A DNA stretch of 64,000 nucleotides from Methylophilus medardensis (lineage in GTDB: Bacteria; Pseudomonadota; Gammaproteobacteria; Burkholderiales; Methylophilaceae). The stretch lies in NCBI RefSeq assembly GCF_006363915.1, contig NZ_CP040946.1. One strand, written 5' to 3'. Below the pieces are notes generated by a model that was given only the letters and a program-made list of their open reading frames with translations, was not told where the DNA came from and ran no database searches. Both the position numbers and the translations under genes were made by a program. This document shows, piece after piece, positions 26,252-34,656 of this stretch (the stretch's first letter is position 1; each line of letters opens with the position of its first letter).

Positions 26252-27515
26252 ATTGCTTTCCTTGCGTATCCCAAAGTAGGCGCGGATCAAATGCCATCGC
26301 CGCCAGCATGGTGGTAATAACAACTGCGCAAAATGCCAGCGCTGCCGGTCCTGGCAGCACCGAGATTAAATTGCCGGATTGAATGATCGCAACCATCATC
26401 GCGACCACAAATACATCGACCATCGACCAGCGACCGATCAATTCTGTTAAATAGTATAAGCGGGTTTTTTGCAGCGCGCTGAGTGGACCGGGATGTTTGG
26501 CCAGCCAAGATAACAACATTAGCGTCAGCATTTTTAGAATAGGCACCATGACGCTGGTGACAAAAATCACCACGGCAATCGGCGCTGAACCATGTTGCCA
26601 AAGCTCCATCATGCCACCAATAATGGTCGACGCATGGCTTTGCCCCAAAGCGGTAGTAATCATCATCGGGTAGGCATTGGCTGGAATATACAAGATGCCA
26701 GCCGTCAATAATAAAGCCGCCGTGATCTGCAAACTGTAGGGTTTGCGTGTGTGTAGCGTGGTGCCACAACGGATGCAATCTGCTACCAGATGGGGGTCAG
26801 CGGGCAATGCATTCACCAAGCCGCAAGTCGGGCAGCCAGTGGCGTGCTGCGCGGCGGCTTGCATGCCGCATTGAATGTGCGTTGGCGGCTCAGGCTCACC
26901 TGCCAGCCGGTACCATAACCAGTCGATATCTACCGAACGCGTTGTCATTAATAACAGCAGTGCAAACACACAATAGGCCCAAAAGGACGCCCCTAATTGC
27001 ACCTCAGCCATGCCGGTGAGTTTGACCAGACTGACTAAGGCCGCGACGATAAACACATCCGCCATCATCCACGGATGCAAACGCGAAAATAGCCGCGCTA
27101 GCACATCACTATAAGCGCGTGGCACGCTGCGCAACACATTCGCTTGCATGGCAATCACGCCGACCAAGTAAAAGGCGGGCAGTAGAATAGCGGTGCCGCC
27201 GACAATCAGCGCAACCAAGGGTTGGTGCGCATGCAACAGGGTCAGTGCGGTTTGCGAAAGGTCGATCTGGTTATCCAAGCCACGGGCATCTACCGTAATA
27301 AACGGAAACGCAATGGCGATGATCAAGGTGAGTAGGGCGCTTACCGCCAGCGCAATGCTACGTTGCACGGGATGCAAATAGCGTCTCGCCAACACGTGAC
27401 CGCAACGCGGACAACTGGCGTGCTCCCCCGGGCGCAATACCGGAATGGCGCTCACCAAGTCACAAGCATGACAGGCACGCAAGCGGCGCCATTTTGTGGT
27501 TTGCTCAGCGGTCAT
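26244..27515 (-). CDS. pqiA: PqiA, inner-membrane component of the Pqi system
   Basis: 423 residues. Two homologous halves, each starting with a zinc-ribbon-like pair of CxxC motifs (CHACD/CPRCG at about 16-40; CPTCG/CIRCG at about 230-253) followed by four membrane segments, the standard PqiA layout. E. coli pqiA is paraquat-inducible through SoxS; no SoxS site can be claimed here. The start is ATG 27515, with a TTG just before it. First gene of pqiABC, divergent from the hemerythrin-like gene across a 268-base gap in which I see no clear operator. Confidence 0.94.
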   Translation of the reverse strand: MTAEQTTKWRRLRACHACDLVSAIPVLRPGEHASCPRCGHVLARRYLHPVQRSIALAVSALLTLIIAIAFPFITVDARGLDNQIDLSQTALTLLHAHQPLVALIVGGTAILLPAFYLVGVIAMQANVLRSVPRAYSDVLARLFSRLHPWMMADVFIVAALVSLVKLTGMAEVQLGASFWAYCVFALLLLMTTRSVDIDWLWYRLAGEPEPPTHIQCGMQAAAQHATGCPTCGLVNALPADPHLVADCIRCGTTLHTRKPYSLQITAALLLTAGILYIPANAYPMMITTALGQSHASTIIGGMMELWQHGSAPIAVVIFVTSVMVPILKMLTLMLLSWLAKHPGPLSALQKTRLYYLTELIGRWSMVDVFVVAMMVAIIQSGNLISVLPGPAALAFCAVVITTMLAAMAFDPRLLWDTQGKQYE

Positions 27516-27783
27516 CAAATAGGCAGCGTGAAAAGCCCGTGGCTTGATCCACGAACAATGGCATGGTTGGTTTCAATAGCATGGATAGGTTTAATTGCAT
27601 TGTTAGGTGAAGTGTAATGGATTTAAACCAGCAAGCAAAATGTGCCTAAGCCTTAATAGTGTGTCAGAAGCCGCCTGCAAGCAGCACGTATAGTAATGCT
27701 GACAGACTTATCAGCCAATCTACCCTAGCGAGGCATGGCGTGCGCCGTCAACATGGAGCTTGTTATTGACTTTGGAGAAACCC

Positions 27784-28377
27784 ATGACCACGCAAACGAC
27801 GACGAAACCCACTACAACGCCAGAGAAAAAGTCTCAGAAAAAGCCTGCTGCCGACCCAGTGAAGCATGATGTGATTGTATTGTTAAAGCTAGACCATACG
27901 GCGGTGAAAAAGCTATTTAACCAATATGATCAGCTTGCCAAACAAGGCAACGTCGCGGCCAAGGTTAAGATTGCGAATCAAATCTGTGCCGAACTCATTG
28001 TGCACACCCGTGCTGAAGAAGAGGTTTTTTATCCACCCGCGCTGGCGGCCACCCATGAAGATGCCATGTTTAACGAGGCCGATGTAGAGCACGACAGCGC
28101 GAAAGATCTCATGCTGCAAATCCTAAGCATGGATGCGCGTGATCCCATGTATGACGCTAAACTCACCGTGCTCGGCGAATATATTACCCACCATGTGGAT
28201 GAAGAAGAGAGTGAGATGTTTCCGCTGGTGCGAGAGACCAAAGCACTCGATCTCAAACAGTTGGGCGAGACGTTAAAGGCGCGCAAGGATGCGTTGTTGG
28301 CGACCTTGCAAGATGCTGGAGGCACCTTAGATCCGCAACGCATACGCAAGATGCTAGGCGTGAAACGCGGCCATTAA
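27784..28377 (+). CDS. Hemerythrin-like HHE-domain protein
   Basis: About 197 residues. A Thr/Lys-rich N-terminal tail (about 25 residues) precedes a four-helix bundle with hemerythrin-like iron ligands: LDHTAVKKLF, HTRAEEEVFYP, EHDSAKDLM and HHVDEEESEMFP. This matches HHE-domain proteins involved in oxygen, nitric oxide or iron handling. ATG 27784 has GGAG upstream; an earlier in-frame start would add eight residues. It converges on the cydAB operon and ends eight bases from the DUF2474 gene. A role in oxygen or iron homeostasis near a bd oxidase is plausible but inferred. Confidence 0.9.
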   Translation: MTTQTTTKPTTTPEKKSQKKPAADPVKHDVIVLLKLDHTAVKKLFNQYDQLAKQGNVAAKVKIANQICAELIVHTRAEEEVFYPPALAATHEDAMFNEADVEHDSAKDLMLQILSMDARDPMYDAKLTVLGEYITHHVDEEESEMFPLVRETKALDLKQLGETLKARKDALLATLQDAGGTLDPQRIRKMLGVKRGH

Positions 28378-28385
28378 TCGGCGGG

Positions 28386-28523
28386 TTATGGCGTTTGTAG
28401 ACCGGCCAAACGCATCGCGGCACGCAGCAACAAGCTAACCACAGCCAGTGCCGCGATGCTGGCGCACCAGATCAGGATCAGCCAGCCTATTTTTTTATAC
28501 CAAGGGGACGTGTTTTTATTCAT
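28386..28523 (-). CDS. DUF2474-type small membrane protein of bd oxidase operon
   Basis: 45 residues: a short basic head (MNKNTSPWYKK), one membrane helix (IGWLILIWCASIAALAVVSLLL) and a basic tail ending LAGLQTP. The pattern fits DUF2474 proteins, which are typically encoded directly after cydAB. In other bd oxidases a one-helix subunit (CydX) is needed for stability, and DUF2474 is a candidate functional analogue; that equivalence is inference. The ATG is 12 bases after the cydB stop on the same strand. It is easily missed because of its length. Confidence 0.8.
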   Translation of the reverse strand: MNKNTSPWYKKIGWLILIWCASIAALAVVSLLLRAAMRLAGLQTP

Positions 28524-28535
28524 GGTCTGATCGAC

Positions 28536-29537
28536 TTAATGATACGCCTCGTCTTTGCTCACCTTGCCACGAAAGATGTAGTAGCCCCAAGCGGTGTACA
28601 TCAAAATCATCGGAATAATAATCAAGGCGCCGACCAAGGCGAATTGTTGACTCGATGCGGGCGCGGCGGCAGCTTGTATCGACAAATTGGGCGGAATGAT
28701 ATTCGGCCAAATACTAATCCCCAGCCCTGCATAGCCCAGCATCACCAACCCCAGCGTATAAATGAACGGGCTAGTTTCGGCTCTGCGTTGCAATGCGCGT
28801 TGCAGCTGAAAAAAACACAAGCCCACCAACACCGGCACTGGCGACAACCACAAGATATTTGGCATGCTGAACCAGCGGGCAGCAATGCGGCTATCCATCC
28901 ATGGCGTCCACAGGCTGATCACCACAATGATCCCCAACAGCACCACGGAAATCTGTTTGGATAGTTTGTAGCAAATGGATTGTAGATCGCCACTGGTTTT
29001 CAAAATCAGCCAGGTGCTGCCTAACAATGCATAAGTCACGAGCAATCCCAGCCCGGTAAAAGTCGAGAACGGAGAAATCCAGTCGAGTGCGCCGCCCGCA
29101 TAGGCTTGGTCAACGACTTTAATGCCTTGCAGGTATGCGCCCAAGGTCATGCCCTGAAAAAACGTTGCAGCGATCGAGCCACCGATAAACGCCTTGTCCC
29201 AAAAATGACGTTCGCTTTCGTTGGCTTTAAACCTAAACTCAAAAGCCACGCCTCGAAAAATCAGTGCCATCAGCATAAACAATAAAGGCAATGAAAGGGC
29301 GCTTAAAATCACCGAATAGGCTAACGGAAAAGCGGCCAGCAAGCCCGCGCCACCCAAGACCAGCCAGGTTTCATTGCCATCCCACACCGGTGCAACCGTA
29401 TTCATCATTAGGTCGCGGTCAGATTTTTCTGTAAAAAATGGGTAGAGGATGCCAATGCCTAAATCAAAGCCATCCATGATGATGTACATCATGATGCCAA
29501 ACAAAATGATGATGGCCCATGTCAGTGATAAGTCCAT
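28536..29537 (-). CDS. cydB: Cytochrome bd-type quinol oxidase subunit II
   Basis: 333 residues with about eight to nine membrane segments. GFDLGIGILYPFF, the family signature APVWDGNETWLVLGG and ALIFRGVAFEFR are conserved. The length matches the CioB branch (about 335) rather than E. coli CydB (379). It forms the terminal oxidase with CydA in the inner membrane, reducing oxygen to water with quinol without pumping protons. The start is directly adjacent to the cydA stop, and the DUF2474 gene follows. Confidence 0.96.
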   Translation of the reverse strand: MDLSLTWAIIILFGIMMYIIMDGFDLGIGILYPFFTEKSDRDLMMNTVAPVWDGNETWLVLGGAGLLAAFPLAYSVILSALSLPLLFMLMALIFRGVAFEFRFKANESERHFWDKAFIGGSIAATFFQGMTLGAYLQGIKVVDQAYAGGALDWISPFSTFTGLGLLVTYALLGSTWLILKTSGDLQSICYKLSKQISVVLLGIIVVISLWTPWMDSRIAARWFSMPNILWLSPVPVLVGLCFFQLQRALQRRAETSPFIYTLGLVMLGYAGLGISIWPNIIPPNLSIQAAAAPASSQQFALVGALIIIPMILMYTAWGYYIFRGKVSKDEAYH

Positions 29538-30968
29538 TTAGTGGTCCTCTTTGTTTGAAGTAGACTTAGCAGCCGGGTGAAACTCGGGTGCTAGTGCAAA
29601 AGCTTGCCCCTCTGTTGGTGCGATAGAAATTGCATCGCCATGTAAGGCTTCACCCGATTTAGGGCCGATATTCACCAAACGCAGCACATACACCATGCCC
29701 ATGCCAAATACCGCTAAATAGATCACCACAAATAAGCCTAAGGTGAGGGCGACTTCGCCCGTGGTATGGGGGGTCACCGCATCCACCGTCCGCAACACAC
29801 CATACACCACCCAGGGTTGGCGGCCCACTTCGGTGGTAAACCAGCCCGCCAAGATCGCAATCACCCCCGCAGGACCCATCAACGTCGCAAATCTGAGAAA
29901 AGGCTTGTGCTGATACAACTGTTTTTTATAGCGTAACCAAGTCGATGCTACGGCCAGCAATATCATCAGCATTCCCAGTCCAACCATGATGCGGAATGTC
30001 CAAAAAATGATCGTCGCGTTAGGCCGATCTTGCGGGGCAAACTCCTTGAGTGCCGGAATCTGCGCTGTGAGCGAATGGCGCAGAATCAGGCTACCCAGCA
30101 CCGGGATCTCAAGCGAAAACAGATTTTTCTCTTGCGCTATGTCTGGCCAAGCCAACAGCACCAACGGGGTCGCTTCTTCACCCTTGTTTTCCCAATGCGC
30201 CTCAATCGCCGCAATTTTGGCCGGCTGATATTTCAGGGTGTTCAAGCCATGCATGTCCCCCACCATCACCTGCAAAGGTGCCAGCAATAATATCAACCAC
30301 AAGCCCATTGAAAGCATTTTGCGCACGCCAGCGTTATCTTTACCACGCAACAACTGCCATGCCGCAGAAGCCACAACAAACAACGCCGTGGCCAGATATG
30401 CCCCAATCACCATGTGCACCAGACGATAAGGGAAAGAGGGATTAAAAATGATTTTAAACCAATCCACCGGAATGATTTTGCCATCCACCAGTGAGAACCC
30501 TTGCGGCGTATGCATCCAACTATTAGAGGCCAATATCCAGGTCGCCGAAATCAAGGTGCCAATCGCCACCATTACCGTGGCGGTAAAGTGCAACGACGGC
30601 CCAACCTTGTTCCAGCCAAACAGCATGACCCCTAAAAAACCAGCCTCAAGAAAAAATGCTGTCATCACCTCATAAGCCAGCAATGGGCCTGTCACACTGC
30701 CCGCCACATTCGAAAACCCCGCCCAGTTGGTGCCAAACTGGTAGGCCATTACCAAGCCAGATACCACGCCCATGCCGAAAAATAACGAAAACAACTTGAC
30801 CCAAAAATGGTACAAATCGAGGTAAACCGTGTTTTTAGTTTGCAGCCAGCGCGCCTCTAATACCGCCAGATAACTCGCCAAGCCGATGGTGATGGCAGGA
30901 AAAACAATGTGAAACGAAATCGTGAAACCAAACTGGATTCTTGCCAAGGTTAGTGCCAAATCAGACAT
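29538..30968 (-). CDS. cydA: Cytochrome bd-type quinol oxidase subunit I (CioA branch)
   Basis: About 476 residues. Haem ligand histidines lie in SFHIVFP (H20) and in YRLVHMVIGAY; the quinol motif GRQPW is present in TTEVGRQPWVVYG. The protein is shorter than E. coli CydA (522), consistent with a short Q-loop, as in the cyanide-insensitive CioA type. I place the start at ATG 30968 because AAGG is well spaced; ATG 30974 is two codons earlier. First gene of cydA-cydB-DUF2474. Upstream there is a short hairpin but no convincing FNR or ArcA site. Confidence 0.95.
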   Translation of the reverse strand: MSDLALTLARIQFGFTISFHIVFPAITIGLASYLAVLEARWLQTKNTVYLDLYHFWVKLFSLFFGMGVVSGLVMAYQFGTNWAGFSNVAGSVTGPLLAYEVMTAFFLEAGFLGVMLFGWNKVGPSLHFTATVMVAIGTLISATWILASNSWMHTPQGFSLVDGKIIPVDWFKIIFNPSFPYRLVHMVIGAYLATALFVVASAAWQLLRGKDNAGVRKMLSMGLWLILLLAPLQVMVGDMHGLNTLKYQPAKIAAIEAHWENKGEEATPLVLLAWPDIAQEKNLFSLEIPVLGSLILRHSLTAQIPALKEFAPQDRPNATIIFWTFRIMVGLGMLMILLAVASTWLRYKKQLYQHKPFLRFATLMGPAGVIAILAGWFTTEVGRQPWVVYGVLRTVDAVTPHTTGEVALTLGLFVVIYLAVFGMGMVYVLRLVNIGPKSGEALHGDAISIAPTEGQAFALAPEFHPAAKSTSNKEDH

Positions 30969-31194
30969 GCTCATCCTTCACATCACTCAATGTTTCAGGC
31001 GAAAATGTTGTCTGCTCGAGCAGTGGTGGCCGGGCAGACTTGCCCGAAATTAATAACAGCATAGACTATTATTGACAGCAATAAGTTTTGCACGCAATAA
31101 AGTTTTGTTCAGCTAATGCGGGGCTTGATAAGATTAATAGGTAAGCTAGGTAGTTACAGCAAAAGGGGTTTTTCTACTACGATGTTCTGAAAGC

Positions 31195-31226
31195 AAAAAG
31201 CCTTGCATTTCTGCAAGGCTTTTTTT
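31195..31226 (-). terminator. Intrinsic terminator after tRNA-Asn
   Basis: Thirteen-base stem AAAAAGCCTTGCA / TGCAAGGCTTTTT with a four-base loop, just past the 3' end of the minus-strand tRNA; T run on that strand. Confidence 0.9.
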
Positions 31227-31229
31227 ATT

Positions 31230-31305
31230 TGGCTCCTCAACCTGGGCTCGAACCAGGGACCTACGGATTAACAGTCCGGCGCTCTACCGACTGAGCTATT
31301 GAGGA
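31230..31305 (-). tRNA. tRNA-Asn (anticodon GTT)
   Basis: 76 bases including an encoded CCA. The acceptor arm TCCTCAA pairs with TTGAGGA, the anticodon loop CTGTTAA gives GTT, and the T arm holds GGTTCGAGCC. The sequence is close to E. coli tRNA-Asn. An intrinsic terminator follows directly. Confidence 0.97.
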
Positions 31306-31491
31306 ATCGGTACGTCGTTTGAAGGCGCTATATTACTGAGACAGTGCCCCTTGGTCAACCACTTTTTGCGAAATATTTTATATTTTTTGTGGCTTTTGAA
31401 TGGGCGTCCCAAAATGACTGCTGAGGGGCGGTTTTTTGTGGGTGAACGGTTGTAAAACCTTGACAGGACGCGCTTAGTCTGGGTGTTGGCG

Positions 31492-31497
31492 TATAAT
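31492..31497 (+). promoter_or_regulatory. Probable -10 box of the retention-module gene
   Basis: A perfect TATAAT lies 18 bases upstream of ATG 31515, with AGGAG between them. A TTGACA at 31460-31465 is 26 bases away, too far for a standard sigma-70 spacer, so the -35 element is unclear. Confidence 0.45.
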
Positions 31498-31514
31498 GCG
31501 CATAGGAGATCATT

Positions 31515-32075
31515 ATGCGAACCATGGTTGGAAAGATTGCAAGTGTTGAGGGCGTGGCTGAGGTGATTGATGCCCGTGGACAACACCATACGCTGGTCGC
31601 GGGAGATTGGCTGCGCGAGGGCGACCGTTTGGTGACGGGGCAGGCGACTGCCGTAACGGTTGAGACGACGCATGGGGGAATGGTTGAGGTGCGTGAGGCT
31701 CAAACGATTACGCTGAATGCGCAGCTGGGGTCAGATTTTTTTGCTGATAGTAGCGACGATGCGGTGAACCCACTGCTGTTACAGCATGTGCTGGCGGCGA
31801 TTCGCGCAGGCGATGATGCGCAGGATTTGTCTTTGTTGTTGGGGTCTTTGCAGGCGGAGGAGGGTTTTGCTGCCTTTGCGCTACATGCCCCAGTGGCGCC
31901 TGTGGCCGAGGTGGCCTTGCAGATTGAGGATTTGCTGCCAGAGGCAAGCAGTGCACCAAGTGCGGTATCGGCTGGCGCGCAACAGCAAGCGATCAATTTG
32001 ATTGTGGATAGCGGTTTGCCGAGTGAAGTGGCTTTGCAGCAGCATTTTCTAAAAGACTATCTCAAAGACTCGTGA
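31515..32075 (+). CDS. Orphan LapA-type retention-module protein
   Basis: 186 residues. The first 75 residues (VGKIASVEGVAEVIDARGQ, AGDWLREGDRLVTG, VEVREAQTITLNAQ) resemble the N-terminal retention module of LapA/BapA giant adhesins, the part that plugs the outer-membrane channel until LapG cleaves it. Here the protein stops after a further Ala/Leu-rich stretch (SLLLGSLQAEEGFAAFAL, PEASSAPSAVSAGAQ) instead of continuing into adhesin repeats. No signal peptide is seen, as expected for type I substrates, and no RTX motif is visible. AGGAG precedes ATG 31515 and a terminator follows the stop, so it looks like a complete small gene. It may be a relic or an independent regulator. Confidence 0.75.
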   Translation: MRTMVGKIASVEGVAEVIDARGQHHTLVAGDWLREGDRLVTGQATAVTVETTHGGMVEVREAQTITLNAQLGSDFFADSSDDAVNPLLLQHVLAAIRAGDDAQDLSLLLGSLQAEEGFAAFALHAPVAPVAEVALQIEDLLPEASSAPSAVSAGAQQQAINLIVDSGLPSEVALQQHFLKDYLKDS

Positions 32076-32087
32076 TGCATTTAAAAC

Positions 32088-32113
32088 AAAAAAGCGCCCT
32101 TGGGCGCTTTTTT
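32088..32113. terminator. Bidirectional terminator, retention-module / aminotransferase genes
   Basis: Twelve-base stem AAAAAAGCGCCC / GGGCGCTTTTTT with a minimal loop between convergent genes; A and T runs on both sides. Confidence 0.9.
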
Positions 32114-32131
32114 GTTGTGCATTATTTGCGC

Positions 32132-33343
32132 TTAATTTAAGGCTTTTTCAATGCGGTCGAGTGCTTCACGCAAGTTTTCCATGCTGGTGGCAAACGAGAT
32201 TCTAAAATAGCCTTCGGCACCAAAGGCTGAGCCAGGCACCACGGCTACATTGTGTTCTTCTAACAGGTATTCAGCCAATGCCATGTCGGTGGCTTGTTTG
32301 ATTTTGCCTGTTTGGTGCAGGCTGGTAATGGCCTGACGGGCATCTGGGAAGGCATAAAACGCGCCGCCCGCCATCAAACAGCTTAGGCCGGGCATGGCAT
32401 TAAAACGGTTTACTACATAAGTGTGGCGCTCGCGGAAAGCAGCAACCATCGGTTTAATGCAATCTTGCGAGCCACTAAGCGCTGCTTCGGCCGCGTATTG
32501 TGAGATAGACGCGGGGTTGCTGGTCGATTGGCTTTGCAGGATTTCCATTGCTTTGATAATGTAAGCCGGGCCAGCGGCATAGCCGATGCGCCAGCCGGTC
32601 ATCGAGTAGGCTTTTGACACGCCATTGAGCACGATGCAGCGGTCTTTGAGGCCAGGGGCCGCATTCAAAATGTTATGGAATTTTTCGCCTGTCAGATTCA
32701 CATGCTCGTACATGTCATCGGTGGCGACTAATACGTGTGGGTGCTTAAGCAACACTTCGCCCAAGGCTTTTAACTCATCGAGGGTATAAACCGCGCCGGT
32801 CGGGTTAGAAGGGGAGTTGAACATCACCAACTTAGTGTTGGCGTTGATGGCCGCCTCGAGTTGGGCGGGCAGCAATTTAAAACCTTGCTCAATGCCGCAT
32901 TCGAGAATCACTGGTTTGGCCTCTGCGACCATGGCGATGTCGGCATAGCTGACCCAGTAAGGCGCAGGAATGATGACTTCGTCTTGCGGGTTTAAAACCG
33001 CGAGGCATAGGTTAAAAATGGTTTGTTTGCCGCCGACCCCTACAATGACCTCGTTCAGCGCGTAGTCAAAGCCGTTTTCATTTTTAAATTTGTTGACGAT
33101 GGCTTTTTTGAGCGCCGGGATGCCGCTCACTGGCGTGTATTTGGTGTAGCCAGCATCAATGGCTGCTTTGGCAGCATCTTTAATATGTTGTGGCGTATCG
33201 AAGTCGGGCTCACCCGCTGCCAAACCGATAATCGGACGACCTTCGGATTTATATTTGGCAGCTTTGGCTGTAATCGCTAAAGTCGGGGATTCTTTGATGG
33301 ATAACACGCGCGCAGACAGCACGTTGGCGGCAGCTTGGCTCAA
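32132..33343 (-). CDS. Class I pyridoxal-phosphate aspartate aminotransferase
   Basis: 403 residues, fold type I aminotransferase of the AAT-Ib (thermophilic-type) group: GLAAGEPDFDTP at the N-terminus, NSPSNPTGAVY, and the catalytic lysine in VLNGVSKAYSMTGWRIGY. Enzymes of this group transaminate aspartate and some also prephenate. The start is TTG 33343 with AAGGA seven bases upstream, in frame with the family N-terminus (LSARVLSIKESPTLAITAKA). Cytoplasmic, monocistronic. An exact substrate range cannot be read from the sequence, so I give no symbol. Confidence 0.93.
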   Translation of the reverse strand: MSQAAANVLSARVLSIKESPTLAITAKAAKYKSEGRPIIGLAAGEPDFDTPQHIKDAAKAAIDAGYTKYTPVSGIPALKKAIVNKFKNENGFDYALNEVIVGVGGKQTIFNLCLAVLNPQDEVIIPAPYWVSYADIAMVAEAKPVILECGIEQGFKLLPAQLEAAINANTKLVMFNSPSNPTGAVYTLDELKALGEVLLKHPHVLVATDDMYEHVNLTGEKFHNILNAAPGLKDRCIVLNGVSKAYSMTGWRIGYAAGPAYIIKAMEILQSQSTSNPASISQYAAEAALSGSQDCIKPMVAAFRERHTYVVNRFNAMPGLSCLMAGGAFYAFPDARQAITSLHQTGKIKQATDMALAEYLLEEHNVAVVPGSAFGAEGYFRISFATSMENLREALDRIEKALN

Positions 33344-33425
33344 AATTGCTTCCTTGTTGGTCGACTATGCTAAACAGGCCCAATCACGCAACCTGCGAAA
33401 ATTTTAAAAACGCAACATTTTACGC

Positions 33426-33464
33426 AAAAAACCCTGCGTGTGGAAGCTAACGCAGGGGTTTTTT
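33426..33464 (-). terminator. Intrinsic terminator after serine protease gene
   Basis: Long stem AAAAAACCCTGCGT / ACGCAGGGGTTTTTT with one extra G and a ten-base loop, 18 bases past the protease stop; T run on the minus strand. Confidence 0.85.
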
Positions 33465-33481
33465 CTAAAATAATCAAGCCG

Positions 33482-34498
33482 TTATTTCTGACAGTGCTGA
33501 TCGCAGCCGAGATACGCTTGGTAGATAGGGACTAAGGTTGGGTCAATTTGTTGAAGCTGCGTTTCAATCTGCTGCACCATTTTTTGGTCACCTTGTTGCT
33601 GGGCGACATCACCGCGTCTAAACCACGCTTCAATGAATTGTTTGTCTAGGTTGACGGCTTTATCAAATGCACTGGCGGCGGGCTCTAATTGTTTGAGTGA
33701 GAGTAACGCTAAGCCTAAACTAAACCATGCATCTGCACTGTTAGGGTCTTGCACGGTCCATAATTGGCTGACTTTTTGTAGGGCTGGCCAGTCTTGGCGT
33801 GACTCTGGCACTGCCGCGCGCATATAAAAAGGTTTTTTGTCTTCGTCTTCTTCCCATAGTGCTTTGCCACGGACGGGAAACTCAGTGCTTGCCGGCATTT
33901 TTTCTAGCGTATCTAGCCACTCTACCGGTAGCGCAAAGTGCACGCTGCCACCGCTGCCTGCGGTTTTAAAGGTGTTGATGCCGACCAGTCTACCTTCCAT
34001 ATCAAACAAGCCGCTGCCGCTGGCGCCCATTAAAAATTTGGCGCTGCTACGGATCATATTGCCGCCCGGGGTTGGGTAGAGGCCTTGAATTTCACCGACC
34101 GAGGTGATTGGAGCAGGAACGCCATTGGAGTGCCCAATCGCAGTAATCTCTTGCCCACGTGCTAAATCACCGCTGTGGCCGCGCAAAACTGGTTTGAACG
34201 GCATGTTGTGTGTGGTGACCATACATAAATCATGCCAGGCATCTGCACGCACTTCGGTAATCGGGTAACTGTCTTCGCCACGGGATACCCAAGGCTGTTT
34301 GGTGGCGCGTAATACATGGCAATTGGTGACCACGGTGTTGTCTCCAACCACAACCCCGGAGCCGTAAGCCATGCCACCATCGAGATTGTAACCACGGATC
34401 ATGACTACGCTAAAATAAGCCTCTACGAGCGCTTGTTGGTTGTAGGCATTGGCAACCGCACTGCTGATGAGCAGGTATGCTAAAAGTAAGTATTTCAC
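33482..34498 (-). CDS. Periplasmic trypsin-like serine protease with TPR repeats
   Basis: 338 residues. Signal peptide (about 1-18, ending ANA), then a chymotrypsin-fold domain with the triad histidine in VVTNCHVL, the aspartate in ADAWHDLCMV and the serine in MGASGSGLFD. The last ~120 residues form tetratricopeptide-like helices (SADAWFSLGLALLSLKQLEPAASAF in two repeats). No PDZ domain, so it is not a standard DegP/DegS. The TPR part may present substrates or bind partners in periplasmic quality control. Monocistronic with its own terminator; divergent from uvrB over 158 bases. Confidence 0.9.
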   Translation of the reverse strand: MKYLLLAYLLISSAVANAYNQQALVEAYFSVVMIRGYNLDGGMAYGSGVVVGDNTVVTNCHVLRATKQPWVSRGEDSYPITEVRADAWHDLCMVTTHNMPFKPVLRGHSGDLARGQEITAIGHSNGVPAPITSVGEIQGLYPTPGGNMIRSSAKFLMGASGSGLFDMEGRLVGINTFKTAGSGGSVHFALPVEWLDTLEKMPASTEFPVRGKALWEEDEDKKPFYMRAAVPESRQDWPALQKVSQLWTVQDPNSADAWFSLGLALLSLKQLEPAASAFDKAVNLDKQFIEAWFRRGDVAQQQGDQKMVQQIETQLQQIDPTLVPIYQAYLGCDQHCQK

Positions 34499-34656
34499 GT
34501 AATCCCCTGAATGCCTGTTTTAATGTTGTAGAACTGACTGGCGCTTACGATAAAAGTTCAGGCGACAGGTGTTTTTGAAATGTGTAAATCCTGCGCCCAT
34601 CCCGGCAAAAACAGTTAAAATATAATTTATACCATTCTTGTCTCTAGATTGTACTT

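Noticed and set aside
31031..31046. Short hairpin CGGGCA-gact-TGCCCG in the cydA leader region
   Set aside because: Six-base stem without a T run or conserved context; may be chance in a 260-base gap.
31130..31142. Possible FNR box upstream of cydA (TTGAT then ATTAA)
   Set aside because: The spacer is three bases instead of four and the second half-site is imperfect, so it does not meet the consensus well enough.
31460..31497. TTGACA / TATAAT as one sigma-70 promoter before the retention-module gene
   Set aside because: The spacer is 26 bases, too long for a normal promoter; only the -10 element was kept as a feature.
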